Source: Chitinophagaceae bacterium (GTDB taxonomy: Bacteria; Bacteroidota; Bacteroidia; Chitinophagales; Chitinophagaceae). Taken from it: a stretch of DNA of 64,000 nucleotides. The stretch spans positions 1-64,000 of the forward strand of contig SCVJ01000042.1 in the NCBI GenBank assembly GCA_004322425.1. The letters run 5' to 3'. The translations under genes and the position numbers were made by a program. Position 1 is the first letter of the stretch. The number at the start of each line of letters is the position of its first letter. Under the pieces are notes generated by a model. That model was given only the letters and a program-made list of their open reading frames with translations, had not been told where the DNA came from and ran no database searches. This document shows positions 1 through 9,902 of the stretch, piece after piece.

Positions 1-203
1 AAACAGATGAAACTGGAAAATATGTTTTTGTAGCCGAGCAAGTTGATGGCATATTAGTTGCCAAGAAAAAAATTATTTTGGTGGGAGAAAACTATAAAGA
101 TTTAATTGAAGTAAAATCGGGACTATCAGCTACCGATAAAATTATTACCGAAGGATATCAAACTGTGTATGATGGACAAACGATTTCCATCATTAGTAAC
201 TAA
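1..203 (+). CDS. RND efflux periplasmic adaptor (membrane-fusion protein), C-terminal fragment
   Basis: This open frame enters from the left window edge and stops at 201-203. The visible 66 residues read TDETGKYVFVAEQ at the start, then a beta-rich stretch ending GLSATDKIITEGYQTVYDGQ. That is the membrane-proximal end of HlyD/AcrA-type adaptors, where 'KIITEG' and 'DGQ' turns are typical. The adaptor joins an inner-membrane pump to a TolC-like outer-membrane channel. It ends 32 bases before the RND pump gene on the same strand, so the two very probably form one operon. The matching outer-membrane factor is not in the window and may lie upstream. Only the C-terminus is visible, so the substrate cannot be judged. 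Confidence 0.75.
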   Translation, partial: TDETGKYVFVAEQVDGILVAKKKIILVGENYKDLIEVKSGLSATDKIITEGYQTVYDGQTISIISN

Positions 204-235
204 TAATCAAATTATCAAAAAGTACAATAACCGCT

Positions 236-3200
236 ATGAACATTTTTGAAAAAGCAGTACACAAAATAAAAGAATTCAAGTACACAAGTTGGAGTGTAGA
301 TAACAGAACTGCGATTTATATAATTGCTATTTTGGTTTCACTGTATGGATTAAATAAATTTAATACACTTCCCAAAGAGCAGTTTCCGGATATTGTAGTT
401 CCTACAATTTCGGTGGCTACAGTTTACGTTGGTAATTCACCAAAAGATATTGAAAACTTAGTTACACGCCCCATTGAAAAACAAATTAAAGGGATTAGTG
501 GAGCAAAAGTTAATAAGGTTCAAAGTACATCACAGCAAGACTTTTCACTGATCATCGTAGAATTTGATACCGACGACAATACGGATGTCGCTAAGCGAAA
601 AGTTAAAGACGCGGTTGATAAAGCGAAAGCAGATTTGCCACAGGATTTAACTGTATTTCCGGATATTCAAGAATTTTCATTTAGCGAAATGCCAATCATG
701 TTTGTAAATGTGAGTGGCGATTACAGTAGTGTGAAGTTGAAACAATATGCAGAAAAATTACAAGATAAAATTGAAGAATTAAAAGAAGTAACGAGAGCCG
801 ATTTAGTTGGAGCGCCGGAAAGAGAAATTCAAATTAATGTTGATCCTTTTAAAATGCAAGCTGCTCGGGTAACTTTTAGTGATATTGAAAATGCAATTGC
901 AAGAGAAAATCACGATATCAGTGGGGGACAAGTGGAAGTAGGAAATATGAAAAGAACTATTCGGGTTCGAGGACAATTCAAAAATGTTCATGATTTAAAT
1001 AATGTAGTTGTAAAAGGCAGTCAGGCAAATGCTACTGTATTTCTTCGCGATATTGCGGAACTAAAAGATACCGTAAAGAAGCATGAAAATTTTGCACGGC
1101 TTGATGGAAAAAATGTTATCACATTAAATATTGTAAAGCGTGCCGGAGAAAATCTTATTAATTGTTCTGATAAGGTTAGAGCTATTGTATCAGAAATGCA
1201 AAGCAACGATGAACTGCCTTCCAATTTACGAGTTGAATTTACCGGCGATCAAAGTATTCAAACCAAAACTTCATTCAATGAATTGGTAAACACAATAATT
1301 ATTGGATTCATTTTAGTGTTGTTGGTTTTAATGTTTTTCATGGGCGTTGCCAATTCCTTTTTTGTAGCACTCAGCGTTCCATTAAGTGTTTTTGTGGCAT
1401 TTCTTTTTCTTCCCATGGCCGATTGGGTTGTAGGCACACCGGTTACTTTAAATTTTATTGTGCTGTTTGCACTACTGTTCGGATTAGGGATTATTGTGGA
1501 TGATGCTATTGTGGTAATAGAAAATACGCATCGAATTTATAACAACGGAAAAGTTCATATTGTAAAAGCAGCTAAAATGGCTGCCGGCGAGGTTTTCATT
1601 CCGGTACTAGCTGGTACGCTAACTACATTAGCACCCTTTATTCCTTTACTGTTTTGGAAAGGATTGATTGGAAAGTTTATGATTTACTTGCCCACCATGC
1701 TCATCCTAACATTATCGGCATCATTAATTGTAGCATTTATTTTCAACCCTGTTTTTGCGGTAAGTTTTATGAAACCCGAAGGAAAGGAACACGACTCTCC
1801 AAAGAAAAAAATATTTCGCCAAGGTTGGTTTTGGGCATTTATTATAATAGGCATACTTCTAAATTTTGTTGGATGGCACGGAGTAGGAAATTTTTTAATC
1901 TTCTTTAGTTTGCTTGCCGTTGTTCATGTATTTGTATTACGAGGAAGTATTCGTTGGTTTCAACAAAAGGCGTTGCCGAGTTTAATGAATCAATATGAGA
2001 AATTACTTCGATATGTATTACAAAAACGAAGACCGGTTTTTTTATTGATTGCCATGTTTCTGTTATTTCCAGCATCTCTAGGACTTCTCTATTTGAGAGG
2101 AGTTAATTCTACTTTTTTCCCGAGTGGCGATCCACATTTTATTTATGTATATCTCAAACTTCCGGTAAGCACACATGTTAACTATACCGATTCCATGACG
2201 AAAATAGTAGAGCAGCGAGTTTATCAAGTATTGGGAAAAGAAAAACCGGGCGAAGAAGGTTCTATTGTGGAAAGTGTAATTTCAAATGTTGCTGCTGCTG
2301 CTAATAATCCAAGAGATAATAATAAAAGTGTTCAATCTAATTTAGGTAGAATACAAATTTCATTTGTTGAGTTTGATAAAAGAAATGGGAAAAGCACGCT
2401 TCCATATTTACACGAAATGAGAAAAGTGCTACAAGGAATTCCTGGTGTAGATATTGAAGTTGCGCAAGAAGATGCGGGACCGCCCACCGAACCTCCCGTG
2501 AATATTGAAATTGCTGGAGATAATTTCGATTTCATTGCAAAGGCCGCCACTGATTTAAAAAATTATTTAGACACGAATAAAGTGAGTGGAATTGAAAACC
2601 TTAAAATGGATGTGGATTTAACTAGCCCAGAAATAACAGTTACCGTAGATAGAGAAAAAGCCATGTTGGAAGGATTATATACGGCTCAAGTGGGATTGGA
2701 ACTTCGTACCGCAATTTTTGGAAAAGAAATCGGAAAACTAAAAGATGATGAAGACGAGTATAAAATTCAACTTCGATATTCGGACCTCATTCGTAATAAT
2801 ATTAGCGATTTAATGAATTTTAGAATCACGTATCGCGACTTTAACACGTTTGCCAATAAACAAATTCCATTAAGTACAGTTGCAAAAATTGAGTACAGCA
2901 ATACATCGGGCGGTATTAAAAGAAAAAATCTCAAGCGCACCATTCAACTACAATCCAATGTTTTAAATCCTGCAATGGTGGCCTCTATTAATGGAGAACT
3001 TGCTATTAAAGTTGAAGATTTTAAATCTAAAACTAAAGTACCAGTTGGCGTTACTATTAAACAATCAGGACAGAGTGAGCAAGAACAAGAAACGATGTCG
3101 TTTTTGGGAAAAGCGTTATTAATTTCTTTGCTACTTATTTTTCTAATACTTGTATTACAGTTCAATAGTATGAGTAAACCATTTATTGTTTTAACCGAAA

Positions 3201-3796
3201 TATTCTTTTCAATAATTGGTGTTATGTTGGGTTACGCATTTACAGGAATGACAATGGCTTCCATCATGGTTGGCGTTGGTGTTGTGGGATTAGCCGGTAT
3301 CGTAATTAAAAATGGGATTTTACTTTTGGAGTTTACCGATGAATTACGAAGCCGTGGAATGCGAACTAAAGAAGCTGCTATTCAAGCCGGTAAAATTAGA
3401 ATTATTCCGGTTTTATTGACTGCCGTTGCAACCATTTTAGGATTACTGCCATTGGCAATTGGATTGAATATTGATTTTGCAGGATTGTTTCAAAGGCTGG
3501 AACCCAACATCTTTTTTGGTGGCGATAGTGTTGTGTTTTGGGGGCCACTGAGTTGGACAATCATTTTTGGATTATTATTTTCTTTCTTCCTTACGCTAGT
3601 AATGGTGCCCAGCATGTATTTGATTTCGGAGAGATTGAGAAGACCGATGAGTAGTTTTTACGGAACTAAATGGGTGGCATTGCTCGGATTTTTAGGACCT
3701 TTCTTTTTCATTTTTGTAGGAATCATGTTTTTAGGAAGAAAAATTCAAAATAAATCAGTCTGGATGGGGCAACCCCGTGCAGCGAAATCAATCTAA
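236..3796 (+). CDS. RND (HAE1/AcrB-type) efflux transporter permease
   Basis: Proton-driven inner-membrane pump that moves drugs or other amphiphiles through an adaptor and outer-membrane channel. The proton-relay residues of the family are present: the Asp pair in IIVDDAIVVIENTHR (Asp422-Asp423; AcrB Asp407-Asp408) and Lys1025 in GIVIKNGILLLEF (AcrB Lys940). Two porter-domain halves alternate with hydrophobic helix bundles. At 1186 residues it is longer than the usual about 1040. Extra sequence lies at roughly residues 515-570, with two additional hydrophobic segments (WFWAFIIIGILLNFVGW and NFLIFFSLLAVVHVFVL), and at the C-terminus, with one more hydrophobic helix. It follows the adaptor gene directly. 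Family assignment is sure; substrate unknown. Confidence 0.93.
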   Translation: MNIFEKAVHKIKEFKYTSWSVDNRTAIYIIAILVSLYGLNKFNTLPKEQFPDIVVPTISVATVYVGNSPKDIENLVTRPIEKQIKGISGAKVNKVQSTSQQDFSLIIVEFDTDDNTDVAKRKVKDAVDKAKADLPQDLTVFPDIQEFSFSEMPIMFVNVSGDYSSVKLKQYAEKLQDKIEELKEVTRADLVGAPEREIQINVDPFKMQAARVTFSDIENAIARENHDISGGQVEVGNMKRTIRVRGQFKNVHDLNNVVVKGSQANATVFLRDIAELKDTVKKHENFARLDGKNVITLNIVKRAGENLINCSDKVRAIVSEMQSNDELPSNLRVEFTGDQSIQTKTSFNELVNTIIIGFILVLLVLMFFMGVANSFFVALSVPLSVFVAFLFLPMADWVVGTPVTLNFIVLFALLFGLGIIVDDAIVVIENTHRIYNNGKVHIVKAAKMAAGEVFIPVLAGTLTTLAPFIPLLFWKGLIGKFMIYLPTMLILTLSASLIVAFIFNPVFAVSFMKPEGKEHDSPKKKIFRQGWFWAFIIIGILLNFVGWHGVGNFLIFFSLLAVVHVFVLRGSIRWFQQKALPSLMNQYEKLLRYVLQKRRPVFLLIAMFLLFPASLGLLYLRGVNSTFFPSGDPHFIYVYLKLPVSTHVNYTDSMTKIVEQRVYQVLGKEKPGEEGSIVESVISNVAAAANNPRDNNKSVQSNLGRIQISFVEFDKRNGKSTLPYLHEMRKVLQGIPGVDIEVAQEDAGPPTEPPVNIEIAGDNFDFIAKAATDLKNYLDTNKVSGIENLKMDVDLTSPEITVTVDREKAMLEGLYTAQVGLELRTAIFGKEIGKLKDDEDEYKIQLRYSDLIRNNISDLMNFRITYRDFNTFANKQIPLSTVAKIEYSNTSGGIKRKNLKRTIQLQSNVLNPAMVASINGELAIKVEDFKSKTKVPVGVTIKQSGQSEQEQETMSFLGKALLISLLLIFLILVLQFNSMSKPFIVLTEIFFSIIGVMLGYAFTGMTMASIMVGVGVVGLAGIVIKNGILLLEFTDELRSRGMRTKEAAIQAGKIRIIPVLLTAVATILGLLPLAIGLNIDFAGLFQRLEPNIFFGGDSVVFWGPLSWTIIFGLLFSFFLTLVMVPSMYLISERLRRPMSSFYGTKWVALLGFLGPFFFIFVGIMFLGRKIQNKSVWMGQPRAAKSI

Positions 3797-3845
3797 ATAA
3801 TGTCTTCATAATAATAGTTGGTTTTAGCTGTCCGCTCGGATAGTA

Positions 3846-3889
3846 AAAAAAGCAATCTCGACAGTCAGTTTCAGACGAGATTGCTTTTT
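3846..3889. terminator. Bidirectional Rho-independent terminator
   Basis: A perfect 10-bp inverted repeat (AGCAATCTCG at 3851-3860, CGAGATTGCT at 3876-3885) flanks a 15-base loop. It is preceded by an A-run and followed by a T-run, which add four A-T pairs. It sits 50 bases after the RND pump stop and about 90 bases before the next gene. It should end the pump operon and insulate the downstream oxidoreductase gene. The A-run and T-run on opposite sides would let it work on either strand. Confidence 0.85.
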
Positions 3890-3981
3890 GATTTTAGATA
3901 CTACTATTTCTACTTTTTATATAAAATCACGGTAAACTTTTCGTGAACTGCCTTACATTCGCAACATAAATTTTTGTTTTT

Positions 3982-5829
3982 ATGACGCGCAAACAAGAAG
4001 TGCTTTTAGACGTAGTAATAAAATTTGCTGGTGATAGTGGTGACGGAATGCAACTTACAGGAAGTCAGTTTACAAATAGTACTGCATTATTAGGAATTGA
4101 TTTGGCTACTTTTCCCGATTTCCCTGCAGAAATTCGTGCCCCTCAAGGAACACTTCCTGGTGTGAGTGGTTATCAACTTCGTTTTTCTAGCAATCCCGTT
4201 TTTACTCCCGGCGATTTATGTGATGTTCTTGTTGCTATGAACGCAGCAGCATTAAAAACTAATTTAAAGCAATTAAAAAAAGGCGGAAAAATTATTGCCA
4301 ATACTGATGGTTTCGATGCTAAAAATCTTCGTTTGGCAAATTATGCTGAAGGCGATCATCCATTGGAAAATAATAGCCTTGATAATTATGAGTTGATTAA
4401 AATTGATGTGACCAAAATGACGAGAGAGGCGTTGAAAGAATTTACCATGGGGATGAAAGAGAAAGATCGCGCCAAAAATATGTTTGTACTCGGCTTCTTA
4501 TATTTTATGTATAACAGAAGTTTAGAGAGTACCATCAGTTTTCTAAATGAAAAGTTTGGCAAAAAAGATGAAATATTAAATAGCAATATCAAAGCATTGC
4601 GAGCTGGATACAATTATGGCGATACCACCGAAACCTTTACAACAACCTATAAAGTAGAAAGAGCCAAAATGGAACCGGGAGAATATCGGTCCATTATGGG
4701 AAACCAATCGCTTACGTTTGGTTTGATAGCCGCTGCACAAAAAAGCGGACTACAACTTTTTTTAGGTTCATATCCTATTACACCCGCTTCCGATATTTTG
4801 CACGATTTAGCTAAGTATAAAAATTTTGGAATAAAAACGTTTCAAGCCGAAGATGAAATTGCTGCAATTACATCCGCCATTGGTGCTGCTTACGGGGGAA
4901 GTTTAGGCGTAACTACAACTTCTGGTCCCGGAATGGCTTTAAAAGCGGAAGCGATGGGATTAGCAGTGATGTTGGAAATTCCTTTAATTGTAATTAATAT
5001 TCAACGCGGTGGACCTTCGACTGGTTTACCTACAAAAACAGAACAGTCCGATTTATTACAAGCTTATTACGGAAGGAATGGTGAATGTCCGATGCCAATA
5101 ATTTCTGCTTCAACACCTGCCGATTGTTTTACCGCTATTTACGAAGCAGTAAGAATTTCTGTGCAACACATGACTCCAGTTATTTTTTTAAGCGATGGAT
5201 ATATTGCCAACGGTGCCGAACCATGGAAATTTCCTAAAGTAGCTGACTTGCCAAATATTGATGTTAAGTTTAAAACAACACTCGACGAAGGCGAAGAAAA
5301 GATAATGCCGTATAAAAGAGATGAAAAACTAGTGCGCCCTTGGGCAATTCCTGGAGCAGCAGGTTTGGAGCATCGTATTGGTGGATTGGAAAAAGAAGAT
5401 ATTACTGGAAATATTAGTTACGATCCCGATAATCATCAGCTGATGGTAAAAATACGGCAAGCCAAAGTAGATAAAATTGCGGACTATATTCCACTACAAA
5501 AAATTGATAACGGTCCTGAAAAAGGAAAACTACTTGTATTGGGATGGGGTTCAACTTACGGCACTATTAAAAGTGCGGTAGATGAATTATTGACCGAAGG
5601 TAAATCTGTAGCGCACGCCCATCTCCGTTATATGCGTCCGTTCCCCAAAAATTTGGGCGATATTTTGAAAAATTATGAAACCGTTTTAATACCTGAAATT
5701 AATAACGGGCAACTCATTCGCATTATTCGTGATGTGTATTTTGTGGATGCAAAAGGATATAATAAAATAATGGGTATTCCTATTACCAAAACAGAATTAG
5801 TAGAAGAGCTGAAAAGTTATTTTAAATAA
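3982..5829 (+). CDS. korA: 2-oxoacid:ferredoxin oxidoreductase, fused gamma-alpha subunit (KorA-like)
   Basis: Subunit of an enzyme that oxidatively decarboxylates a 2-oxoacid (probably 2-oxoglutarate) to an acyl-CoA with ferredoxin as electron acceptor. The N-terminal 190 or so residues form the gamma domain (FAGDSGDGMQLTG near residue 14). The alpha, thiamine-pyrophosphate-associated domain follows, with YPITPAS at 264-270 and RGGPSTGLPTKTEQ starting at Arg342. The 615-residue length fits gamma-alpha fusions. The beta (TPP-binding) subunit normally follows directly, but here the next gene is nth on the opposite strand, overlapping the stop by 8 bases. The beta subunit must be elsewhere or the enzyme is non-functional. 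KorA is favoured over a pyruvate-specific enzyme by overall resemblance only. Confidence 0.85.
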   Translation: MTRKQEVLLDVVIKFAGDSGDGMQLTGSQFTNSTALLGIDLATFPDFPAEIRAPQGTLPGVSGYQLRFSSNPVFTPGDLCDVLVAMNAAALKTNLKQLKKGGKIIANTDGFDAKNLRLANYAEGDHPLENNSLDNYELIKIDVTKMTREALKEFTMGMKEKDRAKNMFVLGFLYFMYNRSLESTISFLNEKFGKKDEILNSNIKALRAGYNYGDTTETFTTTYKVERAKMEPGEYRSIMGNQSLTFGLIAAAQKSGLQLFLGSYPITPASDILHDLAKYKNFGIKTFQAEDEIAAITSAIGAAYGGSLGVTTTSGPGMALKAEAMGLAVMLEIPLIVINIQRGGPSTGLPTKTEQSDLLQAYYGRNGECPMPIISASTPADCFTAIYEAVRISVQHMTPVIFLSDGYIANGAEPWKFPKVADLPNIDVKFKTTLDEGEEKIMPYKRDEKLVRPWAIPGAAGLEHRIGGLEKEDITGNISYDPDNHQLMVKIRQAKVDKIADYIPLQKIDNGPEKGKLLVLGWGSTYGTIKSAVDELLTEGKSVAHAHLRYMRPFPKNLGDILKNYETVLIPEINNGQLIRIIRDVYFVDAKGYNKIMGIPITKTELVEELKSYFK

Positions 5830-6469
5830 TTTGATTGCTTTTGTAAAATTTGCAAACCGTACGAAACACGCAATCGGTACATTTTGGTTTGCGTGCCACA
5901 CAAGTATAACGACCGTGCAAAATAAGCCAGTGGTGTGCGGTATGAATTAATTCAACAGGAATATTTTTCACCAATTCTTTTTCCACAGCAAACGGAGTAT
6001 TTGCTGAATCTTTAACAAGCCCCAATCTTTTACTTACGCGAAAAACATGTGTATCCACTGCCATATTTGGTTGTTGATCAATAACAGAAGTAATTACATT
6101 GGCCGTCTTTCTTCCCACACCGGGCAATTGCACTAATTCATCCACCGTCATTGGAATTATTCCGTTAAATTTTTGAACCACCATTTTTGCCATGGCAATT
6201 AAATGCTTGGTTTTATTGTTGGGATATGAGATGCTTTTGATTAGTGGGAATAATTTTTTAAATGTTGTTTTACTTAGCAAAACAACAGTTTCATACTTTT
6301 CAAAAATTGCGGGAGTTGTTGCATTTACTCTTTTATCGGTGCATTGTGCCGATAAAATAACCGATACCAATAATTGATACGGACTGATATAATCAAGCTC
6401 CGTTTCTGCCAGCGGATTATTTTTTTTAAAATAATCAAGTACAAATTGATACCGCTGTTTTTGTGTCAT
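5822..6469 (-). CDS. nth: Endonuclease III (DNA glycosylase/AP lyase)
   Basis: Base-excision repair enzyme that removes oxidised pyrimidines and cleaves abasic sites. The helix-hairpin-helix LPGVGRKTANV carries the catalytic Lys121. Asp139 in AVDTHVFR is the second catalytic residue. The C-terminal iron-sulfur loop is intact as Cys190-x6-Cys197-x2-Cys200-x5-Cys206. The 215-residue length is normal. The gene converges on korA with an 8-base overlap of the stop ends. Its ATG forms an ATGA overlap with a short, doubtful upstream frame (6466-6681). Identification is sure. Confidence 0.96.
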   Translation of the reverse strand: MTQKQRYQFVLDYFKKNNPLAETELDYISPYQLLVSVILSAQCTDKRVNATTPAIFEKYETVVLLSKTTFKKLFPLIKSISYPNNKTKHLIAMAKMVVQKFNGIIPMTVDELVQLPGVGRKTANVITSVIDQQPNMAVDTHVFRVSKRLGLVKDSANTPFAVEKELVKNIPVELIHTAHHWLILHGRYTCVARKPKCTDCVFRTVCKFYKSNQII

Positions 6470-6681
6470 CTTGCAAGATAGGGAATGCTTCGGTGTGTAG
6501 TTGCAATGTTGTTGATTGATAGCAAAGCCCTTCTTTTTTCTTGTGTAAAGTCTAAGGCTTCAGAATGTGAGTTAGAACGTACAAAAACAAATTCATAGGG
6601 TATGAATTTCGAAGTCTGTAAAAAATTACTGCTAATTCGTTTATACCTGCCATAAGATGGCTTTAATCTGTTTAAAATCAA
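6466..6681 (-). CDS. Doubtful small ORF upstream of nth, possible gene remnant
   Basis: A 71-codon frame with a TTG start whose stop overlaps the nth start as ATGA, the usual sign of translational coupling. I do not recognise it with confidence. The stretch IPYEFVFVRSNSHSEAL followed by an EK-rich segment vaguely resembles the C-terminal half of GIY-YIG nuclease-like proteins. No N-terminal GIY-YIG motif exists upstream in any frame. There is no good ribosome-binding site. It may be a degraded gene or chance; the 284 bases between nth and the 76-residue gene hold nothing else except the terminator. Confidence 0.2.
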   Translation of the reverse strand: MILNRLKPSYGRYKRISSNFLQTSKFIPYEFVFVRSNSHSEALDFTQEKRRALLSINNIATTHRSIPYLAR

Positions 6682-6700
6682 ATCTTACTAATCAGGGGGT

Positions 6701-6725
6701 AAAAAAAATCCCGCTATAGCGGGAT
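6701..6725 (-). terminator. Rho-independent terminator for the minus-strand operon
   Basis: Perfect 7-bp stem with TATA loop (ATCCCGC / GCGGGAT, 6708-6725). On the minus strand it is followed by a run of at least seven T residues (6707 down to 6701). It lies 28 bases after the stop of the 76-residue gene at 6754-6984 and ends the minus-strand gene run coming from enolase and DivIC. Confidence 0.85.
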
Positions 6726-6753
6726 ACAATAATTTTTTAAGAGACCTTTTTGT

Positions 6754-6984
6754 TTAAACTTTTTGCGTTAGTTTTTCGCGAGCATAGTTTAAAACATTCT
6801 CCACCACTTCGGTTCGCGGCGAAAGTTTTATTTTGTCCAAACGCTGCATAGAGATTTTCAAAACATCCATTTTTTCTCGCAGCGTCCAATCTGCTTTTAG
6901 TGCTGCTTCGATTGCTACAACTTCCTCAGGATTCATTTCCTTATAGAGATACAATAAGAGGTCTTCAGGTGTAAAATTGGGCAT
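6754..6984 (-). CDS. Small conserved-looking helical protein, anti-sigma-like N-terminus
   Basis: A 76-residue soluble, highly charged protein with no membrane segment or signal peptide. It starts with NFTPEDLLLYLYKEMNPEE, then reads ADWTLREKMDVLK. This 'E-D-L-LYLY-E-x3-EE' plus 'W-LREK' pattern resembles the cytosolic N-terminal module of Bacteroidota anti-sigma factors, but there is no following membrane helix and no sigma gene beside it. It lies 80 bases downstream of the DivIC-like gene and is followed directly by a clear terminator, which supports it being a real transcribed gene. Function unknown. Confidence 0.7.
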   Translation of the reverse strand: MPNFTPEDLLLYLYKEMNPEEVVAIEAALKADWTLREKMDVLKISMQRLDKIKLSPRTEVVENVLNYAREKLTQKV

Positions 6985-7064
6985 AGGCGCTTTATTAAAT
7001 AGAAGTAATTAATTGAAATACGGCTTATAAACGAGGTTTCAATTGCCTTATTGTACAAAAAGTA

Positions 7065-7376
7065 TTATTTCTTTTCGGGCTTTACTTCGGTTACAATAAA
7101 AAGGTCTTCATTGTCCCGTTTCATCAAATACTTTTCGCGGGCAAATTTTTCTAAAATGGCCGGATTATTCTTAAGCTCTTCAATATCTTTTTTTTCGGTA
7201 AAAATTTGTTGCTGGTAATATTCTTTGCTGGCTTCTAATTTTTTTAATTCCTGGGTTCGTTCCCATTGCGAAAAAATATCGCGGGGATCAAAAAACAACA
7301 TCCAAATAATAAATCCCATTCCCGCAAGAAAATATTTATTTTTTAACCAAGCCGGAATATGGTTGAGAAGTTTCAT
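7065..7376 (-). CDS. DivIC/FtsB-like septum formation initiator protein
   Basis: Bitopic division protein: a short cytoplasmic N-terminus, one membrane helix (YFLAGMGFIIWMLFF), then a coiled coil with heptad-like charge pattern (RTQELKKLEASKEYYQQQI) and the family's C-terminal NPAILEKFAREKYLMKR stretch. It belongs to the FtsB/DivIC family that links FtsL and FtsQ at the septum. I chose the ATG at 7376 (MKLLNHIPAW, 103 residues). It starts one base after the enolase stop, whereas a longer frame would run 44 bases into eno. The gene is therefore probably translationally coupled to eno. Confidence 0.85.
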   Translation of the reverse strand: MKLLNHIPAWLKNKYFLAGMGFIIWMLFFDPRDIFSQWERTQELKKLEASKEYYQQQIFTEKKDIEELKNNPAILEKFAREKYLMKRDNEDLFIVTEVKPEKK

Positions 7377-7377
7377 A

Positions 7378-9619
<2,242 letters not shown>

Positions 9620-9642
9620 ATGCAAATGTAAATTGAAAAGGA

Positions 9643-9894
9643 TTAATCTTCTATCTCTTTTGAACTTTCCGGTAAATGAGAATATTCATTTTTAAAAGCG
9701 TACCAACCAAAAATCATCAATCCGACTGCAATAGGTGTGAAAATGGCAATGATGATTATCCAAATGACTGGATTGTTAATGTCTTTTTTGCCCGCCAAAT
9801 TTATATTGTCAAGTGCACCTTGAATCAACAAGTAAATAATAATGGGCGCCAATAAAAGCCAAACGATGCCAAGATATTTTTTAATCGATTTCAT
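9643..9894 (-). CDS. Small two-helix membrane protein next to MFS transporter (DUF6814-like)
   Basis: An 83-residue protein with two hydrophobic helices (about residues 8-25 and 43-66) separated by a polar loop (DNINLAGKKDINN), ending in an acidic tail (SSKEIED). Bacteroidota frequently encode such a small protein directly beside an MFS transporter; I believe this is the family named DUF6814, but I recall that from memory. Its ATG lies 8 bases after the MFS stop, so the two are co-transcribed and may form a complex or chaperone pair. No biochemical role can be read from the sequence. Confidence 0.7.
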   Translation of the reverse strand: MKSIKKYLGIVWLLLAPIIIYLLIQGALDNINLAGKKDINNPVIWIIIIAIFTPIAVGLMIFGWYAFKNEYSHLPESSKEIED

Positions 9895-9902
9895 GAATTG
9901 AG

